Shown piece by piece: positions 8,211-17,393 of a DNA stretch of 64,000 nt (the stretch's first letter is position 1; every line of letters begins with the position of its first letter). Source of the stretch: Fulvivirgaceae bacterium JP3-4 (GTDB lineage: Bacteria > Bacteroidota > Bacteroidia > Cytophagales > Cyclobacteriaceae); assembly GCA_029309925.1 (NCBI GenBank), contig JARKND010000001.1:1674001-1738000 (forward strand), written 5' to 3'. The notes under the pieces are model-generated. The model searched no databases and was not told the DNA's origin. It saw nothing but the letters and a program-made list of their open reading frames with translations. The translations under genes and the position numbers were made by a program.

Positions 8211-9530
8211 CTAGTGCACAAAAACCTCACTCGCAACCTCCTCCACGTCAACCGTGCCCTTGGAATTAATTGACGTGAGTTTCACCACTTTAAGGTCGTT
8301 GACAAGCACAGGATCATACTTTGCGCTCACGCGGATGTAGTTCTGCGTGAAGCCATGCATCATGCCATCCTCGATGTCATTCTCGAAAAGGACAGTGCTA
8401 ATGCTGCCGAGATTCTCTTCGTAGAACTTGCGTCTTTTTTTGTCGGAAAGGATATGAAGCATTTTTGATCGGTCAGCACGAACATTGCCCGGCACCGATC
8501 CTTCCATCGCAGCCGCTAAAGTATTTTCTCTTTCACTGTAAGTGAATACATGTAAGTACGAAATATTCAGCTCGTTAAGGAAGTTGTATGTATCTAAAAA
8601 ATCATCATTCGTCTCACCTGGAAAGCCCACAATGACATCTACGCCAATGCAGCAATGCGGCATGAGCGATTTGATCTTTTCAACGCGGCTGACGTAGACA
8701 TCGCGGAGGTAGCGTCTGCGCATGAGCCTCAGAATCTTGTTCGAGCCCGACTGCAGGGGCACGTGGAAGTGAGGAACAAACTTGCGAGATGAGGCGACAA
8801 ACTCGATGATCTCGTCCGTCAGCAGGTTTGGTTCAATTGATGAAATCCGGAACCGCTCGATGCCTTCAACCAGGTCTAATGCCTGGATGAGTTGGAGGAA
8901 CGTCTCAACTCTTTTCCCATCCTGGAGTCCAAAGTCACCTGTATTGACCCCGGTCAGAACAATCTCTTTAACACCCTTTGCCGCGATCTCGTGGGCGGTC
9001 TTCACAATGTTGGCGATACTGTCACTGCGACTGCCCCCACGTGCCAGCGGGATCGTACAGAATGAACAGGAATAGTCACAGCCGTCCTGAACTTTCAGGA
9101 AGGTGCGGGTCCGGTCATTCATCGAGTAGGAGGTATTGAACCTGTTTGCCTGTTCGATATCTGAAGCGAAAACTTCTGCCTCGGGTTTTCTTACAAATCC
9201 GTCCAGCAATTCAAGCAATCTGAATTTTTCAGCCGCACCCAGAACGGCATCCACCCCAGGGATCTCGGATATCTCCTTCGGCTTTAGCTGGGCGTAACAA
9301 CCCATGATAGCCACATAGGCGTTAGGCGAAATGCCGCGGGCCTCACGGACGATCTTATGACATTTCTTATCGGCATTTTCGGTGACCGAGCAGGTGTTGA
9401 TAATGAAGATGTCCGGGGAATCAGTAAAGTCGACTTTCCTATAGCCCTTATCCTCAAACATCCTGGAGACTGTGGAGGTCTCGGAATAATTGAGTTTGCA
9501 GCCAAGGGTGTAAAAAGCGACTTTTTTCAT
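8211..9530 (-). CDS. mtaB: tRNA (t6A37)-C2 methylthiotransferase MtaB
   Basis: A 439-residue radical-SAM enzyme that adds a methylthio group to threonylcarbamoyl-adenosine 37 of ANN-decoding tRNAs. The N-terminal UPF0004 domain supplies Cys11 (TLGCKLN), Cys47 (NTCSVT) and Cys78 (MGCYAQ) for the auxiliary cluster. The radical-SAM cluster is DGCDYSCSFC, Cys151/155/158. A TRAM-like C-terminal segment follows (MHGFTQNYIRVSAKYDP). The TLGCKLN start and the absence of MiaB-specific features favour MtaB over MiaB or RimO. Its 5' side follows a 96-bp inverted-repeat region after the arginase-family gene. Its 3' end meets a heptad array. Confidence 0.93.
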   Translation of the reverse strand: MKKVAFYTLGCKLNYSETSTVSRMFEDKGYRKVDFTDSPDIFIINTCSVTENADKKCHKIVREARGISPNAYVAIMGCYAQLKPKEISEIPGVDAVLGAAEKFRLLELLDGFVRKPEAEVFASDIEQANRFNTSYSMNDRTRTFLKVQDGCDYSCSFCTIPLARGGSRSDSIANIVKTAHEIAAKGVKEIVLTGVNTGDFGLQDGKRVETFLQLIQALDLVEGIERFRISSIEPNLLTDEIIEFVASSRKFVPHFHVPLQSGSNKILRLMRRRYLRDVYVSRVEKIKSLMPHCCIGVDVIVGFPGETNDDFLDTYNFLNELNISYLHVFTYSERENTLAAAMEGSVPGNVRADRSKMLHILSDKKRRKFYEENLGSISTVLFENDIEDGMMHGFTQNYIRVSAKYDPVLVNDLKVVKLTSINSKGTVDVEEVASEVFVH

Positions 9531-9555
9531 GATTGAGGGGCAAAGATAAGGGTTT

Positions 9556-9651
9556 TTATAGCCACGGAGACACCAAAAACACTAAGGAACACCAAGAAAA
9601 TTGCAGCAATTTCTTAGGCAACTTGGTGCCTTGCGGACTTTGCGGCTATAA
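9556..9651 (-). repeat. Long imperfect inverted repeat overlapping the arginase-family stop codon
   Basis: The outer arms TTATAGCC (9556-9563) and GGCTATAA (9644-9651) pair. CACCAAG (9590-9596) pairs with CTTGGTG (9622-9628), and ATTGC/GCAAT forms the inner hairpin around 9605. The right arm includes the stop codon of the upstream gene (9646-9648). The hairpin sits between two same-strand genes and could act as terminator or processing site. It is not built from 7-mers. Confidence 0.6.
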
Positions 9652-10704
9652 GGCTTTTAGTTTACCGTGACTCACCGCCATCCAGTTGCAAAGCTGATAG
9701 AGAAGGCGCGCACCGACATTTGCATCCCAGTCTCCTTCCCCTGATGGAGCAACCTCGTTCAGGTCAAAGCCGATAATCCGCTTCCCCGACTTAACCAGCC
9801 GTTTCAGGAGAAATACCACCTGCTCGAACTGTAAGCCACCGGGTACAGGTGTGCCGGTGTTCGGACAAAGCACCGGGTCAAGTCCATCGATGTCGAAGCT
9901 GATGTAGACGTTTTGAGGGAGCTCTTTTATTATAGAGTCGCAGATGGTTGCCCAGGTCTTACCTTCATAGGACGCTGACTTGATGTCCTGGTCGAAAAAA
10001 GTAACGACCCGTCCCATAGCACGTTCGATGACCTGCAGTTCTTCATCGCAGTAGTCGCGGATACCGACCTGTACGAGTCGTTGCACACCGGGGATCTTGA
10101 GGGCATTGAACATCACTGAAGCATGTGAATAGGTGAACCCTTCATACGCTTTCCGCAGATCGAGGTGCGCATCGATCTGAAGAATGCCAAACCGGTCATG
10201 CACTTCACTCAGGGCTCGAAAGAAGCCGAGTGGTGTGCTGTGATCACCACCGACAAGCCCGACCATCTTATTCTCCTTCAGCCACCTCAGCGCTGTTGAC
10301 TTCACGTAGATGTTGAGGTTTTCCGTTGCTTCATTGATTCGCGCAACGATAGGATTACCCGCAATAATTTTTTCACCTGACTCCACGGCCTTGATGTGTT
10401 GTGCGGCAAGTTCGCGCAGTCGTATGCTCTCCTCATAAAGGTCGGTCGGAATGGGAAGCATACTGACTCCAAGTTTCCACGCATCGGGAATGTCTTTGAT
10501 CGAGAGGTCTACCTGACATGATGCCTCAAGGATTGCGCGCGGTCCTTTCGCGGTGCCCGAGTGGTAAGAAACTGTCACTTCCCACGGTACCGGTATCAGC
10601 ACGAGCGATGAAGTTTCCGGTGTAAATGGCAGGCCAAAGAGGTTGCCGCCTGTACCGGGAGCGTTGGGATCAAAGCCGGCTATGATGTCTTCTCTCGATA
10701 GCAT
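9646..10704 (-). CDS. Arginase/agmatinase/formimidoylglutamase-family hydrolase
   Basis: A 352-residue ureohydrolase-fold enzyme. Metal-binding signatures are all present: GGDHS near residue 152, DAHLDLR near 178 and SFDIDGLDP near 270. Together they would coordinate a binuclear manganese site. The N-terminal part (residues ~30-60: LIPVPWEVTVSYHSGTAKGP) is typical of the agmatinase-like clade. Substrate choice among arginine, agmatine and formimidoylglutamate cannot be decided from sequence. The start ATG is 4 bases after the sixA-type stop codon, so the two genes probably form one transcript. Confidence 0.85.
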   Translation of the reverse strand: MLSREDIIAGFDPNAPGTGGNLFGLPFTPETSSLVLIPVPWEVTVSYHSGTAKGPRAILEASCQVDLSIKDIPDAWKLGVSMLPIPTDLYEESIRLRELAAQHIKAVESGEKIIAGNPIVARINEATENLNIYVKSTALRWLKENKMVGLVGGDHSTPLGFFRALSEVHDRFGILQIDAHLDLRKAYEGFTYSHASVMFNALKIPGVQRLVQVGIRDYCDEELQVIERAMGRVVTFFDQDIKSASYEGKTWATICDSIIKELPQNVYISFDIDGLDPVLCPNTGTPVPGGLQFEQVVFLLKRLVKSGKRIIGFDLNEVAPSGEGDWDANVGARLLYQLCNWMAVSHGKLKAL

Positions 10705-10708
10705 CCTT

Positions 10709-11203
10709 CTATATTGATTCGGGCGTAATATACTTTACAAGCTGACCATTACCCTGACTAACTTCATTCCATGAAGCCAGTTCGAACTTGATGATCACGA
10801 TCCCTGCGGGCACAATGTCACCGATCGATTCGCGCGTCAGATACTCCGCGAGGTACGTGATAGTAGGGTTATGACCCACGCACATCACTTTATTCCGGGA
10901 TGAATCAAGCTTGCCGATAAATTCAAAGAATGTTCGTGTTGTCGCATTGTAAAGGTCTTCTTCCAGCGCAATTGCCGAAGTATCCATCTTCATCGCTTCA
11001 GCGGTGATTGCCGCGGTCTGGTGTGCTCGCAACGCTGTGCTTGTAAATATATGGTCAACAGAAAAGTTGCTGGCAATCAAATATGAGCCCATCTGGTTTG
11101 CGTGTGAAATTCCTTTTGACGTGAGCTCCCGGTCGCGGTCACCGTCACTCGAGTGTCCTGGTGCTGCTTCCGCATGCCGGTATAAAAATAAAAACTTGGC
11201 CAT
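10709..11203 (-). CDS. SixA-type phosphohistidine phosphatase
   Basis: A 164-residue histidine-phosphatase-superfamily protein. The catalytic RHAEA motif is at residues 9-13, a second Arg lies in RDRELTSKG, and the second His in VGHNPTI. The short single-domain form matches SixA, which removes phosphate from histidine phosphotransfer domains. Other roles on small phosphoesters are possible. It is first in a two-gene unit with the arginase-family enzyme, 4 bases apart. The pairing has no evident biochemical logic. Confidence 0.82.
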   Translation of the reverse strand: MAKFLFLYRHAEAAPGHSSDGDRDRELTSKGISHANQMGSYLIASNFSVDHIFTSTALRAHQTAAITAEAMKMDTSAIALEEDLYNATTRTFFEFIGKLDSSRNKVMCVGHNPTITYLAEYLTRESIGDIVPAGIVIIKFELASWNEVSQGNGQLVKYITPESI

Positions 11204-11343
11204 CGTAACGTGAGTTGTCTTTGCGGCAAATTTATCACTGCCACTCTGGTAAATTCCGGGTTTTCAAAAAAAATCTATCAATTTCCGGAACCCTGTTCCG
11301 GGGTCAAATTGGTTGTATAAACGTGGGCGTAAAGTCAGTGAAA

Positions 11344-11373
11344 TTTGATTTTTTAAAAAAATACTGATATTTG
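11344..11373 (+). promoter_or_regulatory. Candidate promoter of topA
   Basis: TTTG at 11344-11347 and GATATTTG at 11366-11373 are 18 bases apart. The second box matches TAnnTTTG except for its first base. The topA ATG lies 23 bases downstream. The region is AT-rich and free of genes. This is a pattern match only. Confidence 0.35.
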
Positions 11374-11396
11374 ACCTCTTTGAATCAGTCTAAAAC

Positions 11397-13883
11397 ATGT
11401 CAAAAAACTTAGTAATCGTTGAGTCACCAGCCAAGGCGAAGACCATTGAAGGGTATCTGGGAAAGGACTTTAAAGTGGCTTCAAGCATGGGGCACATTCG
11501 TGATTTGCCGAAAGGTGGCGATGCGATCGACATAGAGAATGACTTTGAACCGACTTATGAGGTAAGTCCGGATAAGAAGGAAGTTATCTCGAAGTTGAAG
11601 AAGCTTGCGGAGGATGCCCAGATGGTCTATCTCGCGTCCGATGAAGACCGCGAGGGAGAAGCGATCAGCTGGCACTTAAAGGAAGTTCTCGACCTGACTG
11701 ATGCGAAGACAAGACGCATTGTCTTCACGGAGATCACCAAAAAGGCGATTTTAAACGCACTTGAAAAGCCGCGTGGTATCGATATCGACCTGGTGAACGC
11801 TCAGCAGGCGAGACGCGTACTCGACCGTCTGGTAGGGTATGAGTTGTCGCCCATTCTCTGGAAAAAAATTGCTACGGGCCTTTCAGCGGGTCGTGTTCAA
11901 TCTGTAGCAGTCCGACTGGTTGTTGAAAGAGAACGGGAGATCTCTGAATTCAAAGTAAAATCAGCGTTTAAGATCAATGCCATTTTTGATCTAGGCAAAG
12001 GCAAAACACTTCTCGCGGAACTTCCCGAGCGTTTCGAAACTGAAAAAGAGGCTAACGACTTTCTTGAATCGTGTAAGGGAGCAAAATTTACCATTGATGA
12101 TCTGCAAACGAAACCTTCGAAGCGATCACCGGCTCCTCCTTTTACTACGTCAACATTGCAGCAGGAAGCAGCGCGCAAGCTTGGCTTCTCTGTAATCCAG
12201 ACGATGACGGTGGCTCAGAAGCTTTATGAAGCGGGTAAGATCAGTTACATGAGAACGGATTCTGTGAACCTGTCGGACGAAGCGCACCAGGGAGCACAGC
12301 GCCAGATCACGTCAGCGTTCGGAAAAGAATTTCATTTTCCCAGACAATTCAAAACAAAATCTTCGAGTGCGCAGGAAGCTCACGAAGCGATCCGGCCAAC
12401 CGATTTTGCAACGATGGATCCTGGAATGGATCGCAACGCGCACCGTTTGTATGAACTCATCTGGAAACGCGCTATCGCCTCCCAGATGGCGGATGCAGAA
12501 CTCGAGAAGACCACGGCAACGATCGGCATCTCCACAAACCCACGCAAGCTGATAGCAACAGGTGAGGTTGTGAAGTTTGAAGGATTTTTGAAAGTGTATA
12601 TAGAATCGGGCGATGACGAAGATGAAGAAGAGAACAGCAAGACACTTCCTCCGCTCACGATCGGCCAGGTGCTGACCCTCGACCAGCTGGTGGGTAAACA
12701 AGTGTTCTCGAGACATCCTCCCCGCTACACGGAAGCAAGCCTTGTGAAGAAACTCGAAGAAATGGGCATCGGCCGTCCATCTACGTATGCGCCAACCATT
12801 TCTACGATCCAGAAGCGCGGTTATGTGGTAAAAGAAATGCGTGAGGGTGTAGAGCGCAAATACACAGTGCTCACCCTGAAAGACAATAAGGTTTCAAGAG
12901 CGGAAGACACAGAAATCACGGGCGCGGAGAAGAATAAACTTTTCCCGACCAATACCGCGATGGTTGTGAACGACTTCCTGGTAGAACATTTCCCTGACAT
13001 TACCGACTATTCTTTTACTTCTGAAATCGAGCAGGAGTTTGACGAAATCGCTAACGGCAAGCTTCAGTGGAAGAAGATGATTGCAAACTTTTATAAGCCT
13101 TTCCACAAGAAGGTGTCGGTGACCGAGAAAGTAGAACGCTCATCTGTAGGAAAATCAAAAGAACTCGGGGTTGATCCGAAGACCGGCAAAAAGGTTTATG
13201 CAAAGCTCGGAAAGTTTGGTGCTTACGTGCAGATAGGGGAGAACCCCGATGACAACGGTGGCGAAAAGCCAAAGTTCGCAAGCCTTCGCCCTGGGCAATT
13301 CATCGAAAACATCACGCTTGAAGATGCGATGGAACTGTTTAAGATGCCGCGCGACCTTGGTTTGTTTGAAGACAAGCCGGTTGTGGTAAGCATCGGCCGA
13401 TTTGGTCCATATGTACTTCACGACAAGAAGTACACATCCATTCCAAAAGATCAGGACCCGTACACCATCACACTCGAAGGCGCCATCGCGCTGATCGAGA
13501 ACAAGCGTGTAGCGGATGCCAACAAACTCATCAAGAGCTTCCCTGAAGATCCGGAGATCCAGGTGCTCAACGGCAGATTCGGTCCGTACATCAAAGCTGG
13601 CAAGAAGAACGTAAAGATCCCGAAAGGAAAAGTGCCTGCCGAGCTCACTTACGAAGAGTGTGTGACGCTGGCTGCAGCTACTCCTGAGAAGCGCGGCCGT
13701 TGGGGAAGACCTGCAGCAAAGACGGCAGCGGCACCTGAGACACCGGCAAAGACTGCTTCAAAAACACCAGCGAAGAAAGTTGCGGTGAAGAAAGTTGCGG
13801 CAAAGAAAACTGCTGTGAAAAAGACAGCGGTGAAGAAAACCACAGCGAAGAAAAAAGCAAGCCCGAAAAAGAAGGGCAGATAA
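11397..13883 (+). CDS. topA: DNA topoisomerase I (type IA) with basic histone-like tail
   Basis: An 828-residue enzyme that relaxes negative supercoils. The Toprim domain starts at VIVESPAKAKTIEGYLG (residues ~6-21). The active-site Tyr is ~284 in ISYMRTDSVNLS. The strand-passage domain ends near residue 570. Instead of Cys4 zinc fingers, the C-terminus has three or four Topo_C repeats (GKFGAYVQIGE, GRFGPYVLHDKKY, GRFGPYIKAGKKN). From ~750 a Lys/Ala/Thr/Pro tail follows (KKTAVKKTAVKKTTAKKKA) resembling histone H1. Such lysine-rich tails are known in some bacterial TopA proteins and bind DNA. The sirtuin gene follows after 28 bases on the same strand. Confidence 0.97.
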   Translation: MSKNLVIVESPAKAKTIEGYLGKDFKVASSMGHIRDLPKGGDAIDIENDFEPTYEVSPDKKEVISKLKKLAEDAQMVYLASDEDREGEAISWHLKEVLDLTDAKTRRIVFTEITKKAILNALEKPRGIDIDLVNAQQARRVLDRLVGYELSPILWKKIATGLSAGRVQSVAVRLVVEREREISEFKVKSAFKINAIFDLGKGKTLLAELPERFETEKEANDFLESCKGAKFTIDDLQTKPSKRSPAPPFTTSTLQQEAARKLGFSVIQTMTVAQKLYEAGKISYMRTDSVNLSDEAHQGAQRQITSAFGKEFHFPRQFKTKSSSAQEAHEAIRPTDFATMDPGMDRNAHRLYELIWKRAIASQMADAELEKTTATIGISTNPRKLIATGEVVKFEGFLKVYIESGDDEDEEENSKTLPPLTIGQVLTLDQLVGKQVFSRHPPRYTEASLVKKLEEMGIGRPSTYAPTISTIQKRGYVVKEMREGVERKYTVLTLKDNKVSRAEDTEITGAEKNKLFPTNTAMVVNDFLVEHFPDITDYSFTSEIEQEFDEIANGKLQWKKMIANFYKPFHKKVSVTEKVERSSVGKSKELGVDPKTGKKVYAKLGKFGAYVQIGENPDDNGGEKPKFASLRPGQFIENITLEDAMELFKMPRDLGLFEDKPVVVSIGRFGPYVLHDKKYTSIPKDQDPYTITLEGAIALIENKRVADANKLIKSFPEDPEIQVLNGRFGPYIKAGKKNVKIPKGKVPAELTYEECVTLAAATPEKRGRWGRPAAKTAAAPETPAKTASKTPAKKVAVKKVAAKKTAVKKTAVKKTTAKKKASPKKKGR

Positions 13884-13911
13884 GCTCACATAACCATCAG
13901 TCATATCGTTG

Positions 13912-14613
13912 ATGCAGGAACGGAAGAAGAAGATTGTTGTATTAAGCGGGGCAGGCATCAGTGCTGAAAGTGGCATTCCCACTTTTCGCGACTCCAATGG
14001 TCTTTGGGAAGGGTATGATGTAATGGAAGTCGCAACTCCGCAAGGATGGGCGAAGAATCCTGCACTCGTTCTCGACTTCTACAACCAAAGACGAAAGAAA
14101 GCACTCGAAGTAACACCGAATCGCGGTCACGAAATCCTCGCTGAACTGGAAAAGGATTTCGATGTAACAATCGTTACGCAGAATGTTGATAATCTCCATG
14201 AACGAGCCGGCTCATCGCACGTGATTCACCTCCATGGGAGTTTGTTCGAATCAAGAAGTTGTCAGGATGAAACGCTGGTCTATCCCATCAAGGGCTGGGA
14301 ACTGAAGCTGGGAGATCTTTGCGAGAAAGGATCGCAGTTGTGTCCGAACATTGTGTGGTTCGGAGAAATGGTGCCGCTGATGGACGTTGCAGCGCAGTAC
14401 GCTTCGAAGGCAGATATCTTCATCGTTGTAGGAACGTCTATGGTGGTTTACCCCGCAGCAGGCCTGATCAACTACGTGTCACTCGATGCCTGGAAATATG
14501 TTGTCGATCCCAATCTCCCCGACATGAAGCCAATGCCATTACTGAAAATGTTTGCTGAAAAAGCGAGCACCGGGATGGAGAAAGTTAGGGAGGAGTTGAA
14601 GAATATTCGGTAG
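13912..14613 (+). CDS. SIR2-family NAD-dependent protein deacylase (CobB-like)
   Basis: A 233-residue sirtuin. GAGISAESGIPTFRD binds NAD, TQNVDNLHERAG carries the N-D pair, and HLHGS contains the catalytic His. FYNQRR (Tyr57, Arg60) matches the Y-x-x-R signature of class III desuccinylases/demalonylases. The zinc module has only SC, LC and LC (three Cys, the first alone), so metal binding looks reduced, as in some CobB proteins. A TTG lies directly before the ATG; I chose ATG. It probably shares a transcript with topA. A heptad array starts two bases after the stop. Confidence 0.9.
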   Translation: MQERKKKIVVLSGAGISAESGIPTFRDSNGLWEGYDVMEVATPQGWAKNPALVLDFYNQRRKKALEVTPNRGHEILAELEKDFDVTIVTQNVDNLHERAGSSHVIHLHGSLFESRSCQDETLVYPIKGWELKLGDLCEKGSQLCPNIVWFGEMVPLMDVAAQYASKADIFIVVGTSMVVYPAAGLINYVSLDAWKYVVDPNLPDMKPMPLLKMFAEKASTGMEKVREELKNIR

Positions 14614-14615
14614 AA

Positions 14616-14771
14616 TTCAGGTTCAAGGTTCAAGGTTGAAGGTTGCAAGTTTCAGGTTCCAGGACCTAAATTACAAAGCTCAAGATCCAAAACCCACTCG
14701 TAACTTTCAACCCGCAACCCGAAACTCTAAACTCGCAACTTTGAACTTTAAACTTTGAACTTTAAACTTTG
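14616..14771. repeat. Paired heptad arrays between convergent genes
   Basis: The left arm at 14616-14663 has seven heptads (TTCAGGT, TCAAGGT, TCAAGGT, TGAAGGT, TGCAAGT, TTCAGGT, TCCAGGA), beginning two bases after the sirtuin stop. The right arm at ~14702-14771 has AACCCGC, AACCCGA, AACTCTA, AACTCGC, AACTTTG and AACTTTA units. The arms are complementary in consensus and would form a long imperfect hairpin on either transcript. Confidence 0.8.
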
Positions 14772-14784
14772 ACCCCGGCTATTC

Positions 14785-15360
14785 TCATTCCCCCGCCAGT
14801 CCCTTCAGAAATTCCTTAAACTTCGGTGTATCGTAATTTGCAGCACCTACTTCCTTTCTTTTGATGTTGCCGTCTTTTCCAACCACGAAAGTCACTGGAA
14901 TGGAACGGACCTGAAGTTGTTCGGTGACGCCTTTGTTAACGACATACACCGGAAACGTAAATCCTTTGTCTTTTACATATTTGACTACCTTGTTGAAATT
15001 CTGTTCTGTATCAAGTGAGAGCATCACAAATGCTACATCGTCTTTATCCGCAGAATTGTAAAGTGCCTCAATGGATGGCATTTCCACGCGGCACGGTCCG
15101 CACCAGGTAGCCCAGAGGTTAAGGAAGATAACCTTTCCGCGCAGCGTTTCCATGTTCACGACATTTCCTTCCAGATCTTTCACGGTGAAGCCATAGTCAA
15201 AGGGTTCCTGCTTTCGCACGCTCGCTTCCGGGCTGGCGTCCATAACACCAGTTTTCATCACAGCAGATTGTGTGAGGTAGGTAATACCGCTTAATGCGCC
15301 TGTATATTTTAAAATCAATACGAATGCGATGGTTACTAACCAGGGTTTCAGGGTAATCAT
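14785..15360 (-). CDS. TlpA-family thioredoxin-like protein
   Basis: A 191-residue membrane-anchored thiol-disulfide oxidoreductase. One N-terminal hydrophobic segment (PWLVTIAFVLILKYTGAL) is an uncleaved anchor or signal. The thioredoxin fold carries WATWCGPC with Cys87 and Cys90, and a cis-Pro in RSIPVTF. It probably works outside the inner membrane on reduced cysteines, as in the TlpA/ResA group. I start it at the ATG of MITLKPW; a longer frame reaching 15585 would overlap the divergent gene and adds no conserved sequence. No cytochrome-maturation genes are nearby. Confidence 0.85.
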   Translation of the reverse strand: MITLKPWLVTIAFVLILKYTGALSGITYLTQSAVMKTGVMDASPEASVRKQEPFDYGFTVKDLEGNVVNMETLRGKVIFLNLWATWCGPCRVEMPSIEALYNSADKDDVAFVMLSLDTEQNFNKVVKYVKDKGFTFPVYVVNKGVTEQLQVRSIPVTFVVGKDGNIKRKEVGAANYDTPKFKEFLKGLAGE

Positions 15361-15474
15361 GATGGATTTTACTTTTTCCAGTTTCAAAAAGCGTGCTGGT
15401 TTTAGCGATTGTACATAAGAGGTTCGAAATTTCGCGAATTTTCGATAATTTCGGAGGATATTACCTACTATAGA

Positions 15475-17250
15475 ATGAACAAATTCGGCCTGATAGCGTT
15501 CGTTTCGTCTTTGATTTTTGTTCCGTCCGTCTTTGGGCAGAAAGTGAAATACAAAGACATCTTCCAGCTCCTGAGCTCGAAACAATACGAACAGGCAGAA
15601 CCGTTCCTCAAGCGTTATCTCAAAGAGAATGATGATCCAAGCGCCTATCTCTACATGGGCATCATTTACCAGGAAAAATCAACGAAGACTGATGTTCTCA
15701 AGCAAACGCCCATGGCGATAAGTTTCATGGACTCGGCAATTTTTTTCTACAGCAAAGCCTACACGGTAATCGATGAAAAGGAAGTTCGGAGGAATAAAGA
15801 ATACTATCAGGTATATAACAGGAGAGATCTTCGCACAGGAGAATTCGGAGTAAAGTTGTCTGACATACAATTCGATATCGACAAGAAGAAGGAGAGCCTT
15901 AAGGAGCGCATCGATAAAGTGCGAATGCTCAAGCACTATTTCGTGCTGGCCGACTCGATGTATAAGAAATCAAACGCGCTGTTTGTCTCGATCAGGAATA
16001 AGTATGGTAATGAACGCACGCTATTGCTGAGGGCGGATGAAAATACCGTAAAGCAACTGAGTTCGCTTTCGTCCAAATTTGATTCGTGTGCAAAGGCGTT
16101 TGATAGCTACAAGAGTATGACAACCAACCTTGGTCGGACGGGTTACAATCAGATCTGGTCGCTGACGGCAATTGAAAACATGGAGAAGCAAGGCGCTGAA
16201 AAGGCCGACTTCTATCATGATGATCTGATCGTCTGGGACTACAAAAAATTTGCTGACGAGAAAAAGACAGCACTGGAAAAGGAAGTTTTTCCGATGCGTG
16301 AACACCTGATCTCCTATGACGTTGAGATCAATAAACTTCGCGACAAGCTCAGTGCTGATTCAGTTTCCGTTCGCAACGACTTAACAAAACTTATCGATAA
16401 GCTTCTCTATGATCAACTGAAAAAGTTTGATGATGATCCTCTGCCAATGGATATCTTCAGCCTGAAGACTGCGGACCTTGAATATCGTTCAGTGCTGATC
16501 GATAATAAGAAGCTGCAGGACACAAGCGATGTTCATTTGCGCATCAGGGCACTGGAGAACGAGATGAAGCTGCTCAACAAACTTGACAGTGTTGCAAACC
16601 GCATCAGTGTGGAGAAGGTCGAGCAGAAAGCACCGGATTACGAGCACTTTATTATCAACACCTACAGCAACGCCACTGTGCTCAAGAGCTATGTTAAGAC
16701 CCTGAAAGATTACGCAGCACGTCAGACGATTGAAAAGCAGCATGCACTTGCCACAGCAAAGAAAGCAATGGATTGGATTGTAGATGGTGCAGACTCAATC
16801 CCGCTGCATCCACCTTTCGCCAACGAGTATAAACCTCTTTTCACTGCGGAGGAAAAATTTACTGTTGGATTGCATGTCAACGACTCTGTCAATGCAGATG
16901 GATACTTTTACACCATTACGCCAACCCGTAAGCCTGAAGTGAAAGTTATGTTCCCGGTTGACAAGACTTCATTCAAAGAGAAAATGATTCCGGTCACGAA
17001 AGGGCTGTCATTCTCCGATGCAGGCGGGCAGATCTATTATGTGCTGGTCTATTCAGATCAGCTTGCGAAGGATAAGTATCCGGCAACGCTGGCAAAGATC
17101 TATCGCTCTGACGGACTTGCATGGAGCAATAACTACCAGTTGACGTTTGTTCCGAAAGAATTGAACCTGCGTCCTGACACAGGCGAACTCACCATTAAGA
17201 ACGATACACAAATGACTGTGATCGATAAGAATGGAAAAGTGTTGCGATAG
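15475..17250 (+). CDS. Secreted TPR-like protein of unknown function
   Basis: A 591-residue protein with a signal peptide (MNKFGLIAFVSSLIFVPSVFGQ). Residues ~25-75 look like one or two degenerate TPR helices (YKDIFQLLSSKQYEQAEPFLKRYLKENDDPSAYLYMGIIY). The long middle (to ~450) is helical and charged with coiled-coil character, and the last ~130 residues look beta-rich. No catalytic motif is visible and I recognise no named family. The ATG at 15475 is chosen because the signal peptide starts there; a frame from 15409 exists. It is divergent from the TlpA-like gene with a 114-bp shared promoter region. A role at the periplasm or outer membrane is inferred. Confidence 0.7.
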   Translation: MNKFGLIAFVSSLIFVPSVFGQKVKYKDIFQLLSSKQYEQAEPFLKRYLKENDDPSAYLYMGIIYQEKSTKTDVLKQTPMAISFMDSAIFFYSKAYTVIDEKEVRRNKEYYQVYNRRDLRTGEFGVKLSDIQFDIDKKKESLKERIDKVRMLKHYFVLADSMYKKSNALFVSIRNKYGNERTLLLRADENTVKQLSSLSSKFDSCAKAFDSYKSMTTNLGRTGYNQIWSLTAIENMEKQGAEKADFYHDDLIVWDYKKFADEKKTALEKEVFPMREHLISYDVEINKLRDKLSADSVSVRNDLTKLIDKLLYDQLKKFDDDPLPMDIFSLKTADLEYRSVLIDNKKLQDTSDVHLRIRALENEMKLLNKLDSVANRISVEKVEQKAPDYEHFIINTYSNATVLKSYVKTLKDYAARQTIEKQHALATAKKAMDWIVDGADSIPLHPPFANEYKPLFTAEEKFTVGLHVNDSVNADGYFYTITPTRKPEVKVMFPVDKTSFKEKMIPVTKGLSFSDAGGQIYYVLVYSDQLAKDKYPATLAKIYRSDGLAWSNNYQLTFVPKELNLRPDTGELTIKNDTQMTVIDKNGKVLR

Positions 17251-17297
17251 GTGAAGGCCGCAAATCCCGATTAGAACGAAACCGGGCCACATCCGGA

Positions 17298-17327
17298 TTC
17301 AGGTTCAAGGTTTAAGGTTCAAGGTTG
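17298..17327 (+). repeat. Single-arm heptad array
   Basis: Four heptads (TTCAGGT, TCAAGGT, TTAAGGT, TCAAGGT) lie 47 bases after the stop of the large secreted gene and before a convergent gene. No complementary arm is present up to 17393. It shares units with the array at 14616. Confidence 0.65.
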
Positions 17328-17393
17328 TCTTAAAGTGGAGAAAGTGCAAACGCGGGTTGCTGCTGCACATTTCACGAATGGTAATCAGAGATT

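Noticed and set aside
13649-13997. Phe/Ala-rich minus-strand ORFs over the topA tail
   Set aside because: Shadows of the lysine-rich tail; no start signal or family.
15361-15585. Longer start for the TlpA-like gene
   Set aside because: The extension overlaps the divergent secreted gene and would put 75 residues before the membrane anchor.
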